From Pseudoxanthomonas spadix (lineage in GTDB: Bacteria > Pseudomonadota > Gammaproteobacteria > Xanthomonadales > Xanthomonadaceae), in assembly GCF_003703395.1 (NCBI RefSeq), contig NZ_RDQN01000006.1, forward strand, positions 1 to 64,000: a stretch of 64,000 bases of DNA, written 5' to 3'. The notes beneath the pieces were generated by a model. That model worked only from the letters and a program-made list of their open reading frames with translations. It was not told the DNA's origin and did not search any database. Made by a program: the position numbers and the translations under genes. Shown piece after piece: positions 43,419-52,195 of the stretch. Every line of letters starts with the position of its first letter. Positions within the stretch are counted from its first letter, which is position 1.

Positions 43419-44843
43419 TCAGCGGGAAAGTGCAGGCCCGCTCGGTTCCGGCTGCGGCATCTGCTGTACCTGGACTGCGCTCAGGGCTTGCTGCCGGCTC
43501 AGTTGCTCCACCTTCCCGAGCGATTCGGTCACCGGGGATTGCAATGCGGCGGAAAGTTCGACGTCGGTCCGCAGCTGGGCCGGGTCGCCCAGTGCGCCCT
43601 GTACCGCGAACACTCGCGCCTGCTCCCCCGTTCCCAGCAGCACATGGTCCGCATGGGTGATTCCAGCCTGTTTGCACTGGAGCAACAACCCTGCAGCGAC
43701 ACGGCTGCCCGATCCGTCGGCCGAGCCGTCCCGGGCACCATCGAAACCCAGCTCCGCAATGCCATCGAGCAGCTGCCGGTGCAACGTCCCATCGGCCGGA
43801 CGCACCCCGCCGGCCGGCACTGCCAGGGGTGTGCGCCAGTGCTCCGGTCCGAGCGCCTCGCTGCGCTCCATCACCTCACGGACCGCGGCCTGCTGATCGC
43901 CCCAACTGCGCGCCTCGCGCCGCGCAGGCTCGCCCGGCTCCAGGGTGCCCTGCAGGTCGCGTATCGCCGTACGCATCACGTCCGGCAAGAGCCCGCCCTG
44001 GCCCAGGGTGGTCAGCTCTCCCCGCATGTGCAGCACGTCGGAGCGGTACTTGGCGATCATCGGCGCGTATTCGACCGCCCGCGCACGGGCACGCGGATCG
44101 TCCAGCACCGACAGGTCCGGCCGTCCCTGGCCATCGATGTCCAGGAAGTTGTCCTTGTGGTGCGAGTCCAGCCGCGCAATGGCCGGCACCAGCGGATTGC
44201 GCGCGTCCAGCAGGCCCGGCGCGTTGTCGTAGCCCCCGAGGTGGCGCAGCGTTTCGATCTCGCGCTCGCTGGCGTAGTAGCGCACCTGCCCGTAGTGCCC
44301 ACTGGCCGCACTCACCACATCGGCCGCCATGACGTGGTTGACGAAGCGGTCGCCGCCCTCGGGGATCCGCATCTCCAGGCTCACCGCCCCATAGGGATTG
44401 AACGCCTCGCCGTACAGCCCGAAGTGGTGCGCGGCCACTTGGGCCAGCGCGCCACCGAGGGAGTGGCCGGTGACGGTGACTTGGGGGACAGGAACATATC
44501 CACCTTCATTCTTCTTCGCATAGTCGAGTGCAAGCTTAGTAAGTGCAATTGCAGCGTCAGCTTGCGCGTTGACCCGCCCGAACACCATGCCGCCATCGGC
44601 CAGCCCACCGTCCTGCAATGGCTGGCGGTCGAACTCGGTTCCGCGATGCGCCACCACGATGTCACCGGTATCGGCACGCTGGTAGATCGTGCCCTGGTAG
44701 CCATTGGCCCGGTCCACGTGCTCGAGCACCTTGTAGGTGACGCCATGGCGGACAATATTCTCGTAGCGGCCATCGGCGCCGCGCACCGGGTCCATGTAGG
44801 AATCCGCCATCAAGTCGGCATATCGCTGACTGCTTAGACTCAT
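43419..44843 (-). CDS. Class 3 lipase effector of the Xanthomonadales type IV secretion system (XVIPCD)
   Basis: This 474-residue protein has an N-terminal lipase domain with DIVVAHRGTEF, the nucleophile S128 in VTVTGHSLGGALAQVAAHHF, a likely acid in AADVVSAA (D175) and a likely His in LDSHHKDNFLD. The last ~120 residues carry the XVIPCD signature of VirD4-recognised antibacterial effectors: GITHADHVLLGTGEQARVFA, GALGDPAQL, SPVTESLGKVEQLS, then a Gln-rich tail. Such effectors are injected into rival bacteria, here probably to attack membrane lipids. There is no signal peptide. The gene overlaps the lipoprotein immunity gene by 4 bp. Local AT-rich patches (44500-44560) suggest acquisition. No type IV secretion structural gene lies in this window. 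Confidence 0.86.
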   Translation of the reverse strand: MSLSSQRYADLMADSYMDPVRGADGRYENIVRHGVTYKVLEHVDRANGYQGTIYQRADTGDIVVAHRGTEFDRQPLQDGGLADGGMVFGRVNAQADAAIALTKLALDYAKKNEGGYVPVPQVTVTGHSLGGALAQVAAHHFGLYGEAFNPYGAVSLEMRIPEGGDRFVNHVMAADVVSAASGHYGQVRYYASEREIETLRHLGGYDNAPGLLDARNPLVPAIARLDSHHKDNFLDIDGQGRPDLSVLDDPRARARAVEYAPMIAKYRSDVLHMRGELTTLGQGGLLPDVMRTAIRDLQGTLEPGEPARREARSWGDQQAAVREVMERSEALGPEHWRTPLAVPAGGVRPADGTLHRQLLDGIAELGFDGARDGSADGSGSRVAAGLLLQCKQAGITHADHVLLGTGEQARVFAVQGALGDPAQLRTDVELSAALQSPVTESLGKVEQLSRQQALSAVQVQQMPQPEPSGPALSR

Positions 44844-45475
44844 GGCTCAATCTTCCTTGAAGTGAGAGTAAGTGTGAAAAGATCGCCGTCCTTGAGTTGC
44901 TTACTCATTTTATTGCGATCCACTTGTCCAAAAGCCCGCATATTTGGGATATCCGAATCGATAGGATAGAACCGCTTCTGCAGGTACGTGCTAACCCTTC
45001 CGCCTGAAGAAAGTTCTTCTCCCGATAACCCCGCAATAAACTCCGTCTCCCCGTCAGCCCCCGTCGCCTTCAGCCGCACGTGCATGCCGGTGGACTCCCA
45101 GTGGCACACGCCACGGCCGTAATAATCCGCATCCAGCATCCGGTCGGTGTAGACCGTGGCGACATACTCGGTTTCCGATACCTTGGCGAACTGCACCGGC
45201 AGCGATCGCCGCTTCGGCGCCAACTGATCGCCGTTGAAATTGTTGTCGCGCGGCAGCAGGCAGGTCTCGCCCTGGATTTCATAGGTCGCATAGGCCTCCA
45301 ATGAGGCGAACGGCCCCGGCGCATCGGCGATGGCCAGCGTCACCCGGTAGCCCTGCCGCGGGTGCGGGTTCTCCTTGTAGCGCTTGATGAGTTCGGCCGG
45401 GTCAGGCGCGGTGTTCATCGAACACCCCCACAGCAGCGGGAACAGGCACAGGCTGAAGAAGGACCGCTTCCACAT
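44840..45475 (-). CDS. Lipoprotein, probable immunity partner of the lipase effector
   Basis: This 211-residue protein has a lipoprotein signal with lipobox LLWGC (Cys18) and a soluble domain without recognised family (YRVTLAIADAPGPFASLEAY, CLLPRDNNFNGDQLAP, GRGVCHWESTGMHVRL). Position and design (lipoprotein gene directly upstream of, and overlapping by ATGA, an XVIPCD effector gene) are those of known periplasmic immunity proteins against such effectors. The ATG at 45475 is used; an in-frame extension upstream runs into the palindromic element. The part near 44850-45050 is noticeably AT-rich. The immunity role is inferred from context. Confidence 0.78.
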   Translation of the reverse strand: MWKRSFFSLCLFPLLWGCSMNTAPDPAELIKRYKENPHPRQGYRVTLAIADAPGPFASLEAYATYEIQGETCLLPRDNNFNGDQLAPKRRSLPVQFAKVSETEYVATVYTDRMLDADYYGRGVCHWESTGMHVRLKATGADGETEFIAGLSGEELSSGGRVSTYLQKRFYPIDSDIPNMRAFGQVDRNKMSKQLKDGDLFTLTLTSRKIEP

Positions 45476-45512
45476 TGCATCGCTACCTCCATGGCGCCGG
45501 ACCAGGAGCACT

Positions 45513-45680
45513 CTAGCAGTCTGTCGGACTTTGGTCGGCCGGGCTGCGAATCCGCCTGTGCGGTCCATCTTTCCGCCGCTTCTTGGCCCATAGCACCACT
45601 ATGGGCCGGCGAACCGTCGAAAATCTGACCTCGCACAGCCAAATTCTCGCCTCGACCACCAAAGCCCGACAGGCTGCTAG
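45513..45680. repeat. 168-bp CTAG-bounded palindromic element, copy 2
   Basis: The ends CTAGCAGTCTGTCGGACTTT and AAAGCCCGACAGGCTGCTAG are inverted repeats (18 of 20). Length and most of the interior match copy 1 at 145-312. It lies 37 bp upstream of the immunity-effector operon and may affect its promoter or mark its arrival. Confidence 0.88.
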
Positions 45681-46099
45681 GCCGTGATTTCCATGCCTGT
45701 CAAAACGCCTAACGCTATTCCCTTGCCATGCACCATGCACTCGCGACTTTCACACCGTCGATGCTCCGGAACGGCTGGCCGGAGCCGAGGCAGGTCTGCC
45801 GGAAAAAGCACGCCGGGCCGCTCCTGCCACCGGACACCAGGGGTCCGGAAAATGCCTGTCTCCGCACCCGCCTCCCGCAACGGGTTGCCCCCCGGCATCC
45901 GCCGCAGCCGCGGCGCACAGGTGCGGTCCTGGCCGGCTCCGGTCGGCCAGCGCGGCCAGTCACCTGCGCTTTGCTAGACTGCCCGCCGCGCCCCTTCAAG
46001 GGCGCACCCTATGGAAGACGATCCCACGCCCCCGACCGTCCCGCGCGCGGCCAGCCGCTGGACACATGCCGCCCTTTCACCTGATCGGGAGGGCGCATC
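45681..46099. other. 419-bp intergenic region before the CorC/TlyC-like gene
   Basis: No supportable gene. A TAGACT box near 45976 (in TTGCTAGACTGCCCG) may be a -10 for the downstream gene. I saw no riboswitch-like conserved core, although metal-ion riboswitches precede some members of this transporter family. Confidence 0.4.
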
Positions 46100-47416
46100 G
46101 TGCTCGAACTGCTGATCGTCGGTTTCCTGATCGTGCTCAACGCCTTCTTCGCCCTGTCGGAGATGTCGCTGATGACCTCACGCAAGCTGCGCCTGAAGCA
46201 GATGGCCATCGAAAGCCGCGGCGCGCGCGTGGCCCTGTCGCTGGCAGAGCACCCGGACAACCTGCTGTCCACCGTGCAGATCGGCATCAACCTGATCGGC
46301 ATCCTGGGCGGGGTGTTTGGCGGCGATGCGATCGGCGCCATCATCGCCGGCTTGCTGACCGGCTGGTTCCCGGGCATCGAGCCCTACGCCGGCAAGATCG
46401 GCGTGGCAGTGGCGGTGACCCTGATCACCATCGGCTATGTGATCTTCGGCGAGCTCATCCCCAAGCGCCTGGCCCTGACCAACCCGGAAAAGATCGCCAC
46501 GATGGTCGCCCGTCCGGTCCACTGGCTGCTGCGCGCGGCGCGCCCGATCGTGTTCGTGCTCGGTGCCATCAACCGCGCGGTGTTGCGCCTGCTGGGGATC
46601 AAGGATGACGCGCGCCATGCGGTGACAGAAGAAGAAATCCGCATGCTGGTGAGCGAAAGCCACGAGCAGGGCGTGATCGACGACGACGAACGCAACATGG
46701 TCAACCGGGTGCTGCGCCTGGGCGACCGCACCGCCGACAGCCTGATGACCCCGCGCAAGCGCATCGTCTGGCTGGACGTGGCTGCCGCGTACGAGGAAAA
46801 CCTGGAGACCATGCGCAGATCGCAGTATTCGCGCTTCCCGGTCTATCGCGGCAACGATCAGGACGTGGTCGGCATCCTCGAGGTGAAATCCCTGCTGGGG
46901 CGTATCGCCGACCATTCGCCGGAGCTGTTCACCGAACTGCGCGAGCCGCTGTTCGTGTCCGAGTCCACCCATGCGATGAAGCTGCTGGAGATCCTGCGCG
47001 AGGAGCAGCAGTCGCTGGCCCTGGTGGTGGACGAGTACGGCGAGATCCAGGGCATGGTCACCCTGAGCGACCTGATGAATGCGGTGGTGGGCCGCCATCA
47101 CCAGCTCACCGAGAACCCCGACCCGAATGCGCTGGTGGTCACCCGCGACGACGGCTCGCTGCTGATCGACGGCTCGCTGTCCAACGACGACCTGCGCGAG
47201 GTCCTGGGCGGGGTCGCGCTGCCGGACGAGCACGCGCATGACTACAACACCGCCGCAGGCATGGTGATCGAGCACTTTGGCCGCATCCCGCACGTGGGCG
47301 AACACTTCGACTGGGCCGGCTGGCGCATCGAGGTGGTGGACCTGGACGGTGCGCGGGTGGACAAGCTGCTGCTACAGAAGTTGAGCGGCGAGGACGATGA
47401 CGAGATCGTCGGCTGA
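46100..47416 (+). CDS. CNNM/CorC-family (TlyC-like) membrane protein
   Basis: This 438-residue protein begins at GTG (46100). It has a DUF21/CNNM membrane domain (LLIVGFLIVLNAFFALSEMS, ITIGYVIFGELIPKRLAL), a pair of CBS domains (DSLMTPRKRIVWLD; LALVVDEYGEIQGMVTLSDL) and a C-terminal CorC_HlyC domain (LPDEHAHDYNTAAGMVIEHF). Family members handle Mg2+ or Co2+ efflux; the old name 'hemolysin' is misleading. The downstream exoD gene overlaps its end by 20 bp, so the pair forms one transcript. Confidence 0.93.
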   Translation: MLELLIVGFLIVLNAFFALSEMSLMTSRKLRLKQMAIESRGARVALSLAEHPDNLLSTVQIGINLIGILGGVFGGDAIGAIIAGLLTGWFPGIEPYAGKIGVAVAVTLITIGYVIFGELIPKRLALTNPEKIATMVARPVHWLLRAARPIVFVLGAINRAVLRLLGIKDDARHAVTEEEIRMLVSESHEQGVIDDDERNMVNRVLRLGDRTADSLMTPRKRIVWLDVAAAYEENLETMRRSQYSRFPVYRGNDQDVVGILEVKSLLGRIADHSPELFTELREPLFVSESTHAMKLLEILREEQQSLALVVDEYGEIQGMVTLSDLMNAVVGRHHQLTENPDPNALVVTRDDGSLLIDGSLSNDDLREVLGGVALPDEHAHDYNTAAGMVIEHFGRIPHVGEHFDWAGWRIEVVDLDGARVDKLLLQKLSGEDDDEIVG

Positions 47417-48041
47417 TCCAAACGAACCGGGCCAACCAGCGCAAAGCACCCGCAGCCTGCTCGAGGACATGGCGCGCGGCGATCCGGCCGAGCGCCTGCG
47501 CCTGGTGGACATCCTGGCCGACCTGCAGCAGGGCGCGTTCGGGATGTTGCTGTTCATCGGCACCCTGCCCTCCTTCATCCCGATCCCGGGGCTGGCCGGC
47601 GGCATCAGCGGGCCGCTGGTGATGCTGGTCGGCGCGCAGTTGCTGCTGGGTCTGCGCGAACCATGGCTGCCACAGTTCATCGCCATCCGCGGGCCGGCCC
47701 GGCATTCGGTGGTGCGCTTCGGCGAGGTGATCGCCAGGCCCCTGCGCTGGCTGGAAAGAATGGTGCGCCCGCGCTGGCCGGCGATGCTGGACAGCCGCCC
47801 GGCCAGCGCCTTCACCGGTCTGCTGCTGTTGCTGCTTGGCCTGCTGCTGTTACTGCCGATCCCGTTCACCAACTACCTGTTCGGCCTGTTGCTGCTGATC
47901 TACGTGTTCGCCCTGCTCGAACGCGACGGCATGCTGCTGCTGGGCGCCTGGATCCTGGGCCTTGTCGCGATCGTCGGCTTTGGGGTGTCGCTGAAGGAAC
48001 TGGCGCAGGTGGCGCTGGACTGGATCGGCAGGCTGTTGTGA
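47397..48041 (+). CDS. ExoD-family membrane protein
   Basis: This 214-residue protein has the ExoD pattern: LVDILADLQQGAFGMLLFIG, LPSFIPIPGLAGGISGPL, and several C-terminal helices (LLLLLLGLLLLLPIPFTNYL). ExoD in rhizobia is linked to exopolysaccharide production and alkaline tolerance; the mechanism is unknown. The start at 47397 overlaps the CorC-like gene. The stop (48039-48041) directly abuts the triple REP palindrome. Confidence 0.88.
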   Translation: MTRSSADPNEPGQPAQSTRSLLEDMARGDPAERLRLVDILADLQQGAFGMLLFIGTLPSFIPIPGLAGGISGPLVMLVGAQLLLGLREPWLPQFIAIRGPARHSVVRFGEVIARPLRWLERMVRPRWPAMLDSRPASAFTGLLLLLLGLLLLLPIPFTNYLFGLLLLIYVFALLERDGMLLLGAWILGLVAIVGFGVSLKELAQVALDWIGRLL

Positions 48042-48187
48042 GTAGGGCGGGTCTTGACCCGCCGTGGTCGCACCGCAATCGCGATCCAGGCCGTACCGCG
48101 GTGGCGGGTCAAGACCCGCCCTACGTGCTCGATCCATGCATGCGTGTGTGGGGATGCATGGCAATGGCGGGTCAAGACCCGCCCTAC
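48042..48187. repeat. Three copies of a 22-bp REP palindrome
   Basis: Copies lie at 48042-48063 (GTAGGGCGGGTCTTGACCCG then CC), 48103-48124 and 48166-48187 (both in the inverted orientation, ending ACCCGCCCTAC). Each unit is itself palindromic around TCAAGA/TCTTGA. The last copy provides the TAG stop (CTA at 48184-48186) of the GGDEF-EAL gene. The array lies between convergent genes and may stop transcription from both sides. Confidence 0.88.
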
Positions 48188-50304
48188 GCCAGCAGCTGGA
48201 TGAACTCGTCTTCGTTGAGCGGATAGCCCAGCCAGAAGCCCTGGGCCAGGTCGCAGCCGCGCTCGCGCAGCAGGTCGAACTGGCCCTGCTTCTCCACGCC
48301 CTCGGCCACCACCGAGATCCCCAGCGAATGGGCCATGGCGATGATCGCGGTGGTCAGCGCCAGGTCGTCCGGGTTGCGCTGCAGGTCGGCCACGAAGCTG
48401 CGGTCGATCTTGACCCCGTCCACCGGCACACGGCGCAGATGACTCAGTCCGGAGAACCCGGTGCCAAAGTCATCCAGCCACACTTTCACCCCGGCGCGGT
48501 GCAGCTTGGCCAGCATGGTGCTGGCGTGCGCCTCATCGCCGATCACGGCGGTTTCGGTCAGCTCCAGGTGCAGGCGCCCGGCCGACAGCCCGGTGTCGCG
48601 CAGGGTCTGGGTGACCAGCTCGGGCAGGTCGCCGCTGCGCAACTGGCGCGGGGAGACATTGACCGAAACGAACAGCGTGTCGGTGCCATCGCCGCCGTGG
48701 TGCCAGCGCGCGGCGGCGGCGCAGGCCGCGCGCAAAACGCGCGCGCCGATCTGTTCGATCAGGCCGCTCTGCTCGGCCACCTCGATGAACACCACCGGCG
48801 AGATCGCCCCCATCTCCGGATGCTGCCAGCGCAGCAGCGCCTCGGCGCCGACGATGCAGTTGTCGGCCAGGCGATAGATGGGCTGGTAGACCAGGGACAT
48901 CTCGTCGCGGTCCCAGGCCCCGCGCAGCGCCGCTTCCAGGCGCACGCGGCGTTCCACCGCCTGGTCCATCGCCCGACTGTAGAAACGGAAGCAGTTCTTG
49001 CCGGCCATCTTGGCCTGGTACATGGCCACATCGCCGTTCTTCATCAATGCGCTGGCGCTGGCGGCATCTTCCGGGAACAGGGTGATGCCCACCGAGGTGC
49101 CCAGGAACACCTGGCGCCCCTGCACGGTCAACGGCTGGCCCAGCAGCTGGACCATCTCCTGGGCCAGGCACGTGGCCGCGGCGCGCACGTCGCCACCCTG
49201 GATCATGATCACGAACTCGTCGCCGCCAAAGCGCGCCAACACTGCATCGTCACCGCCCAGGCGCTGGACCGCGTCGCGGATGCGCGAGGCGAAGTGCAGC
49301 AGGACCTCGTCGCCGGCCTCGTGGCCCAGCGAATCGTTGACCCGCTTGAAGTCGTCGATATCGGCAAACAGCAGCGCCAGCTGTCCGCCGCTGCCGCGCG
49401 GCAGGAGCCGATGGTCCAGGCTTTCGCGAAACGCCAGGCGGTTGGTCAGCCCGGTCAACGCGTCGGTGTAGGCCATGCGGCGCACGTCGCGGTCGTGGCG
49501 CGAGATGCTCTCGCTCATCTCCGAGAACGCGCGCACCAGCTCGCCCACCTCGTCCCGACGCTGGCTGATCGGCCGCGGCACGTCGTAGTCGCCCACGCCG
49601 ATGGCGCGCGCCGACTGGGCCAACGCGCGGATCGGCCGGACCAAGGTGCGCTGGGCGTACCAGGCCATGCCCAGGAACACGCACAGCAGCCCGCCCAGCA
49701 GGGCGGCGATCCAGCCCAGGTGGCGGCGCGCCAGCGCATCCAGGCGCCCGCGCAGCAGGCCGGCGGCGCGTTCTTCGCTGGCCTTGGCCTCGTCCAGCGA
49801 ATACCCGATCCGCACGCCACCCAGACGGGCCTGGCCCAGTTCCACACCCTGCGAGACCTCGATGGTCTCGTCGGTCCACTGGGTCAGGCGCCCGGTGCTG
49901 GCCAGCGCGCGGGCGGCCAGCGGGTCGTGCATGGGCTGGCCGTAGGAGGCCATGTCCCAGGAACCGTCGTTGACCATGTTGCCGGCAGCGTCGAATACCA
50001 GCACGTAGGCCACGTCCGGCTGGCGGCGGGCCTCGCGCACCAGCGTGCCGATCGCATCCAGGTCCGAGTAGTACATCGGGTTGGCCAGCGCGTCGGCCAG
50101 TTGCTGGGCCATGGCCGCGCCGCGCCGGGTCAGGCCTTCGGCGGCCATCGCCTCCACCGCCTGGCGGCCAAGCAGGTCCACCTCGGCCTGCATGGCGCGC
50201 TGGCGCTGCAGCAGCACGCCCATCAGGGCCAGCACCATGGCCAGGGTCAGGCCCAGGGCCAGGGCCAGCTGCGCCTGCAGGCCGAAGCGCGTGCGCGGGC
50301 TCAT
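48184..50304 (-). CDS. Membrane-bound GGDEF-EAL protein (c-di-GMP turnover)
   Basis: This 706-residue protein has a membrane helix at 9-33 and another at about 196-218 enclosing a periplasmic sensor region, a HAMP-like segment to about 270, a GGDEF domain (LFADIDDFKRVNDSLGHEAG; RFGGDEFVIM near 359-363) and an EAL domain (GAEALLRW; LTETAVIG; VWLDDFGTGFSGL; VVAEGVEKQ). Both active-site sets look complete, so it could make and degrade c-di-GMP. The stop codon lies in a REP unit. Its start overlaps the PhnD-like gene by 4 bp, so a periplasmic binding protein and this enzyme probably form one sensing unit. Confidence 0.93.
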   Translation of the reverse strand: MSPRTRFGLQAQLALALGLTLAMVLALMGVLLQRQRAMQAEVDLLGRQAVEAMAAEGLTRRGAAMAQQLADALANPMYYSDLDAIGTLVREARRQPDVAYVLVFDAAGNMVNDGSWDMASYGQPMHDPLAARALASTGRLTQWTDETIEVSQGVELGQARLGGVRIGYSLDEAKASEERAAGLLRGRLDALARRHLGWIAALLGGLLCVFLGMAWYAQRTLVRPIRALAQSARAIGVGDYDVPRPISQRRDEVGELVRAFSEMSESISRHDRDVRRMAYTDALTGLTNRLAFRESLDHRLLPRGSGGQLALLFADIDDFKRVNDSLGHEAGDEVLLHFASRIRDAVQRLGGDDAVLARFGGDEFVIMIQGGDVRAAATCLAQEMVQLLGQPLTVQGRQVFLGTSVGITLFPEDAASASALMKNGDVAMYQAKMAGKNCFRFYSRAMDQAVERRVRLEAALRGAWDRDEMSLVYQPIYRLADNCIVGAEALLRWQHPEMGAISPVVFIEVAEQSGLIEQIGARVLRAACAAAARWHHGGDGTDTLFVSVNVSPRQLRSGDLPELVTQTLRDTGLSAGRLHLELTETAVIGDEAHASTMLAKLHRAGVKVWLDDFGTGFSGLSHLRRVPVDGVKIDRSFVADLQRNPDDLALTTAIIAMAHSLGISVVAEGVEKQGQFDLLRERGCDLAQGFWLGYPLNEDEFIQLLA

Positions 50305-51278
50305 TCGATCTGCTCGCGCACGCGCGCGGCGGCGTCGCGGACCCGGTCCAGCCCCTGCAGCGCCGCGCTGTCCAGCGGCAGGAACCGGGTGGTGCCGAAG
50401 AACCGCTTCATCGCCACCGCCGCGGCCGGGTCCTGCGCCGCATCCAGCAGCACCTGGCGCAAGCGTGCGCGGACCCGGGGGTCCAGGCCGGGACGGACCA
50501 TTTCCAACGCACGCGGAAAGTCAGGCGACTGCGCCAGCACGCGCATGTTGGCGCGGAACGCCGCGGGCACGCGCTGCGGATCCTGCCAGTCCAGGTTGCT
50601 GAGCGCGCCGGCATCGACCATGCCCTTGTCCACCCAGGCGGCGATGTTGAGTTCGGACCGGGCGAACACGTAGCCCACCGAGGTTGCATCGGGCCGGTCC
50701 TGCGGCGAGAGCAGGATCTCCATCGGCAGGCCGGCATCGATCAGCATCGCCGCCGGCATCAGGTAGGCGCTGGTCGAACCCACCCCCTGCAGCGCCACCG
50801 ACTTGCCGCGCAGGTCGGCCAGCGAGGTGATGCCCGAATCGGCGCGGGTGAACAGGAGCGTGTGGTAGGCGCTGGTGCCGCCGCGCTCGGTCAGCAGCAG
50901 CGGCTGGGCGCCGGAACGGCGTTGCAGCTCGGTGCCGGTGCCGGCGGTCTCGGTGACCCAGTCCACCCGGCTGCGGCGCAGGTAGCTGCTCATCTGGCGC
51001 GCATCGCGCGCCATCAGGATCCGGCCACCGGTGATGCCCACCTCGGTCATGTGCGCCACCACGTAGTCCAGCAGCGGCTTGAGCTGGGCGTAGTGCGCCT
51101 TGGGGTCGTCGCTGATGCGGCCCAGCACCAGCACGTGCGGGTCGTCCTCGCCCGGCACCGGGGCGGCGGACAGCGGGAGCGCCAGGGACGCCAGGACCAG
51201 CAGCAGGACACGGACAAACCAGGGGCGCAAACGGGGGAACCGGCAAACGGGACGAGGCAGCCTAGCCGAAATCTTCAC
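50301..51278 (-). CDS. PhnD-like periplasmic substrate-binding protein
   Basis: This 325-residue protein has a signal peptide (about 1-38, VLLLVLASLALPLSAAPVPG) and the phosphate/phosphonate-binding (PhnD) fold: KPLLDYVVAHMTEVGITGGR, DWVTETAGTGTELQRR, GSTSAYLMPAAMLIDAGLP. There is no permease or ATPase gene nearby. Instead it overlaps a membrane GGDEF-EAL gene, so it is more likely a ligand sensor for c-di-GMP signalling than a transport component. The ligand is unknown. The start may lie a little further in, at another Met or Val before the signal. Confidence 0.85.
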   Translation of the reverse strand: MKISARLPRPVCRFPRLRPWFVRVLLLVLASLALPLSAAPVPGEDDPHVLVLGRISDDPKAHYAQLKPLLDYVVAHMTEVGITGGRILMARDARQMSSYLRRSRVDWVTETAGTGTELQRRSGAQPLLLTERGGTSAYHTLLFTRADSGITSLADLRGKSVALQGVGSTSAYLMPAAMLIDAGLPMEILLSPQDRPDATSVGYVFARSELNIAAWVDKGMVDAGALSNLDWQDPQRVPAAFRANMRVLAQSPDFPRALEMVRPGLDPRVRARLRQVLLDAAQDPAAAVAMKRFFGTTRFLPLDSAALQGLDRVRDAAARVREQIE

Positions 51279-51294
51279 GCCCCGACAATGATGT

Positions 51295-52059
51295 TCACCC
51301 TTCCGGCTGGGCCAGGCGGGCCATGCGCTGACAGTCGGCCAGAATCCCGCGCAGCAGCCGCACTTCCTTTTCGTCCAGATCGGTGCGCAGGTACAGCCGG
51401 CGCAGCTTGCGCATCGCCGATTCCGGCGCGCGGCCCTTGTGGAAGTCGATCTGTTCCAGCGTCTGCGCCAACTGGGCGAAGAAGCCTTCCAGCTGGGCGT
51501 GGGTGGCCGGGGCCGGGCGTGGTTCGGCCGGGTCTTCCACTGGCGCTGCGGCGTCCTGCAGCGCCAGACGGGTCTCGTAGGCCAGCACCTGCACCGCCGC
51601 GGCCAGGTTGAGCGAGCTGTAGTCCGGATTGGCGTCGATGTGCACCGCCGCGTGGCACAGCTGCAGTTCCTCGTTGGTCAGGCCGGTGCGTTCGCGGCCG
51701 AACAGCAGCGCCACCGGGCCTGCGCCGGCGGCCTGGGCCAGGCGTGCGGCGGCCTGGCGCGGGCTGTGTTCCTCCAGCGCCACCCGGCGGCTGCGCGCGG
51801 TGCAGCCCAGCACCAGCCGGCAGTCGGCCACGGCGGTGGCGACATCGGGGGCGACGACCGCCTGCGCGAGCAGGTCGTCGGCGCCGGCGGCGCGACGATA
51901 GGCCTCTTCGTGCGGGAATTTCTCCGGCTGGACCAGGACCAGCCGGGTCAGGCCCATGGTCTTGAGCGCGCGCGCGGCCGCACCGATGTTGCCCGGATGC
52001 TGGGTGCCCACCAGCACGAAGCGGATGTGGGCGGCGAAAGTGATGGCGTGGGAATCCAT
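51295..52059 (-). CDS. trmJ: tRNA (cytidine/uridine-2'-O-)-methyltransferase TrmJ
   Basis: This 254-residue SPOUT methyltransferase has IRFVLVGTQHPGNIGAAARA, the SAM-site region VALLFGRERTGLTNEEL and YSSLNLAAAVQVLAYE, typical of TrmJ, which methylates position 32 of several tRNAs. A C-terminal helical extension (FFAQLAQTLEQIDFHKGR) is usual. The ATG at 52059 was chosen as the normal start. It is divergent from suhB, an arrangement I recall as common in gamma-proteobacteria. Confidence 0.93.
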   Translation of the reverse strand: MDSHAITFAAHIRFVLVGTQHPGNIGAAARALKTMGLTRLVLVQPEKFPHEEAYRRAAGADDLLAQAVVAPDVATAVADCRLVLGCTARSRRVALEEHSPRQAAARLAQAAGAGPVALLFGRERTGLTNEELQLCHAAVHIDANPDYSSLNLAAAVQVLAYETRLALQDAAAPVEDPAEPRPAPATHAQLEGFFAQLAQTLEQIDFHKGRAPESAMRKLRRLYLRTDLDEKEVRLLRGILADCQRMARLAQPEG

Positions 52060-52195
52060 GCGTGGAATTCTAGGGCAGCGTCGCCCCTGCGCGCCGGAGC
52101 CGAATGGGTGGCAATGATAGAATTTGCGGTCCGGCCCAGCGCCGATGCTCCTTCCACGTGTTTCGCACGTTCGCCCTGCCCGAGGTCGTTTTCGC

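Noticed and set aside
46100-47416. Hemolysin toxin
   Set aside because: The DUF21-CBS-CorC layout indicates a cation transporter-like protein; the name hemolysin is historical.
48042-48187. Possible CRISPR array (three near-identical repeats)
   Set aside because: Units are palindromic and in both orientations, spacers are unequal, and there are no cas genes; a REP array explains it.
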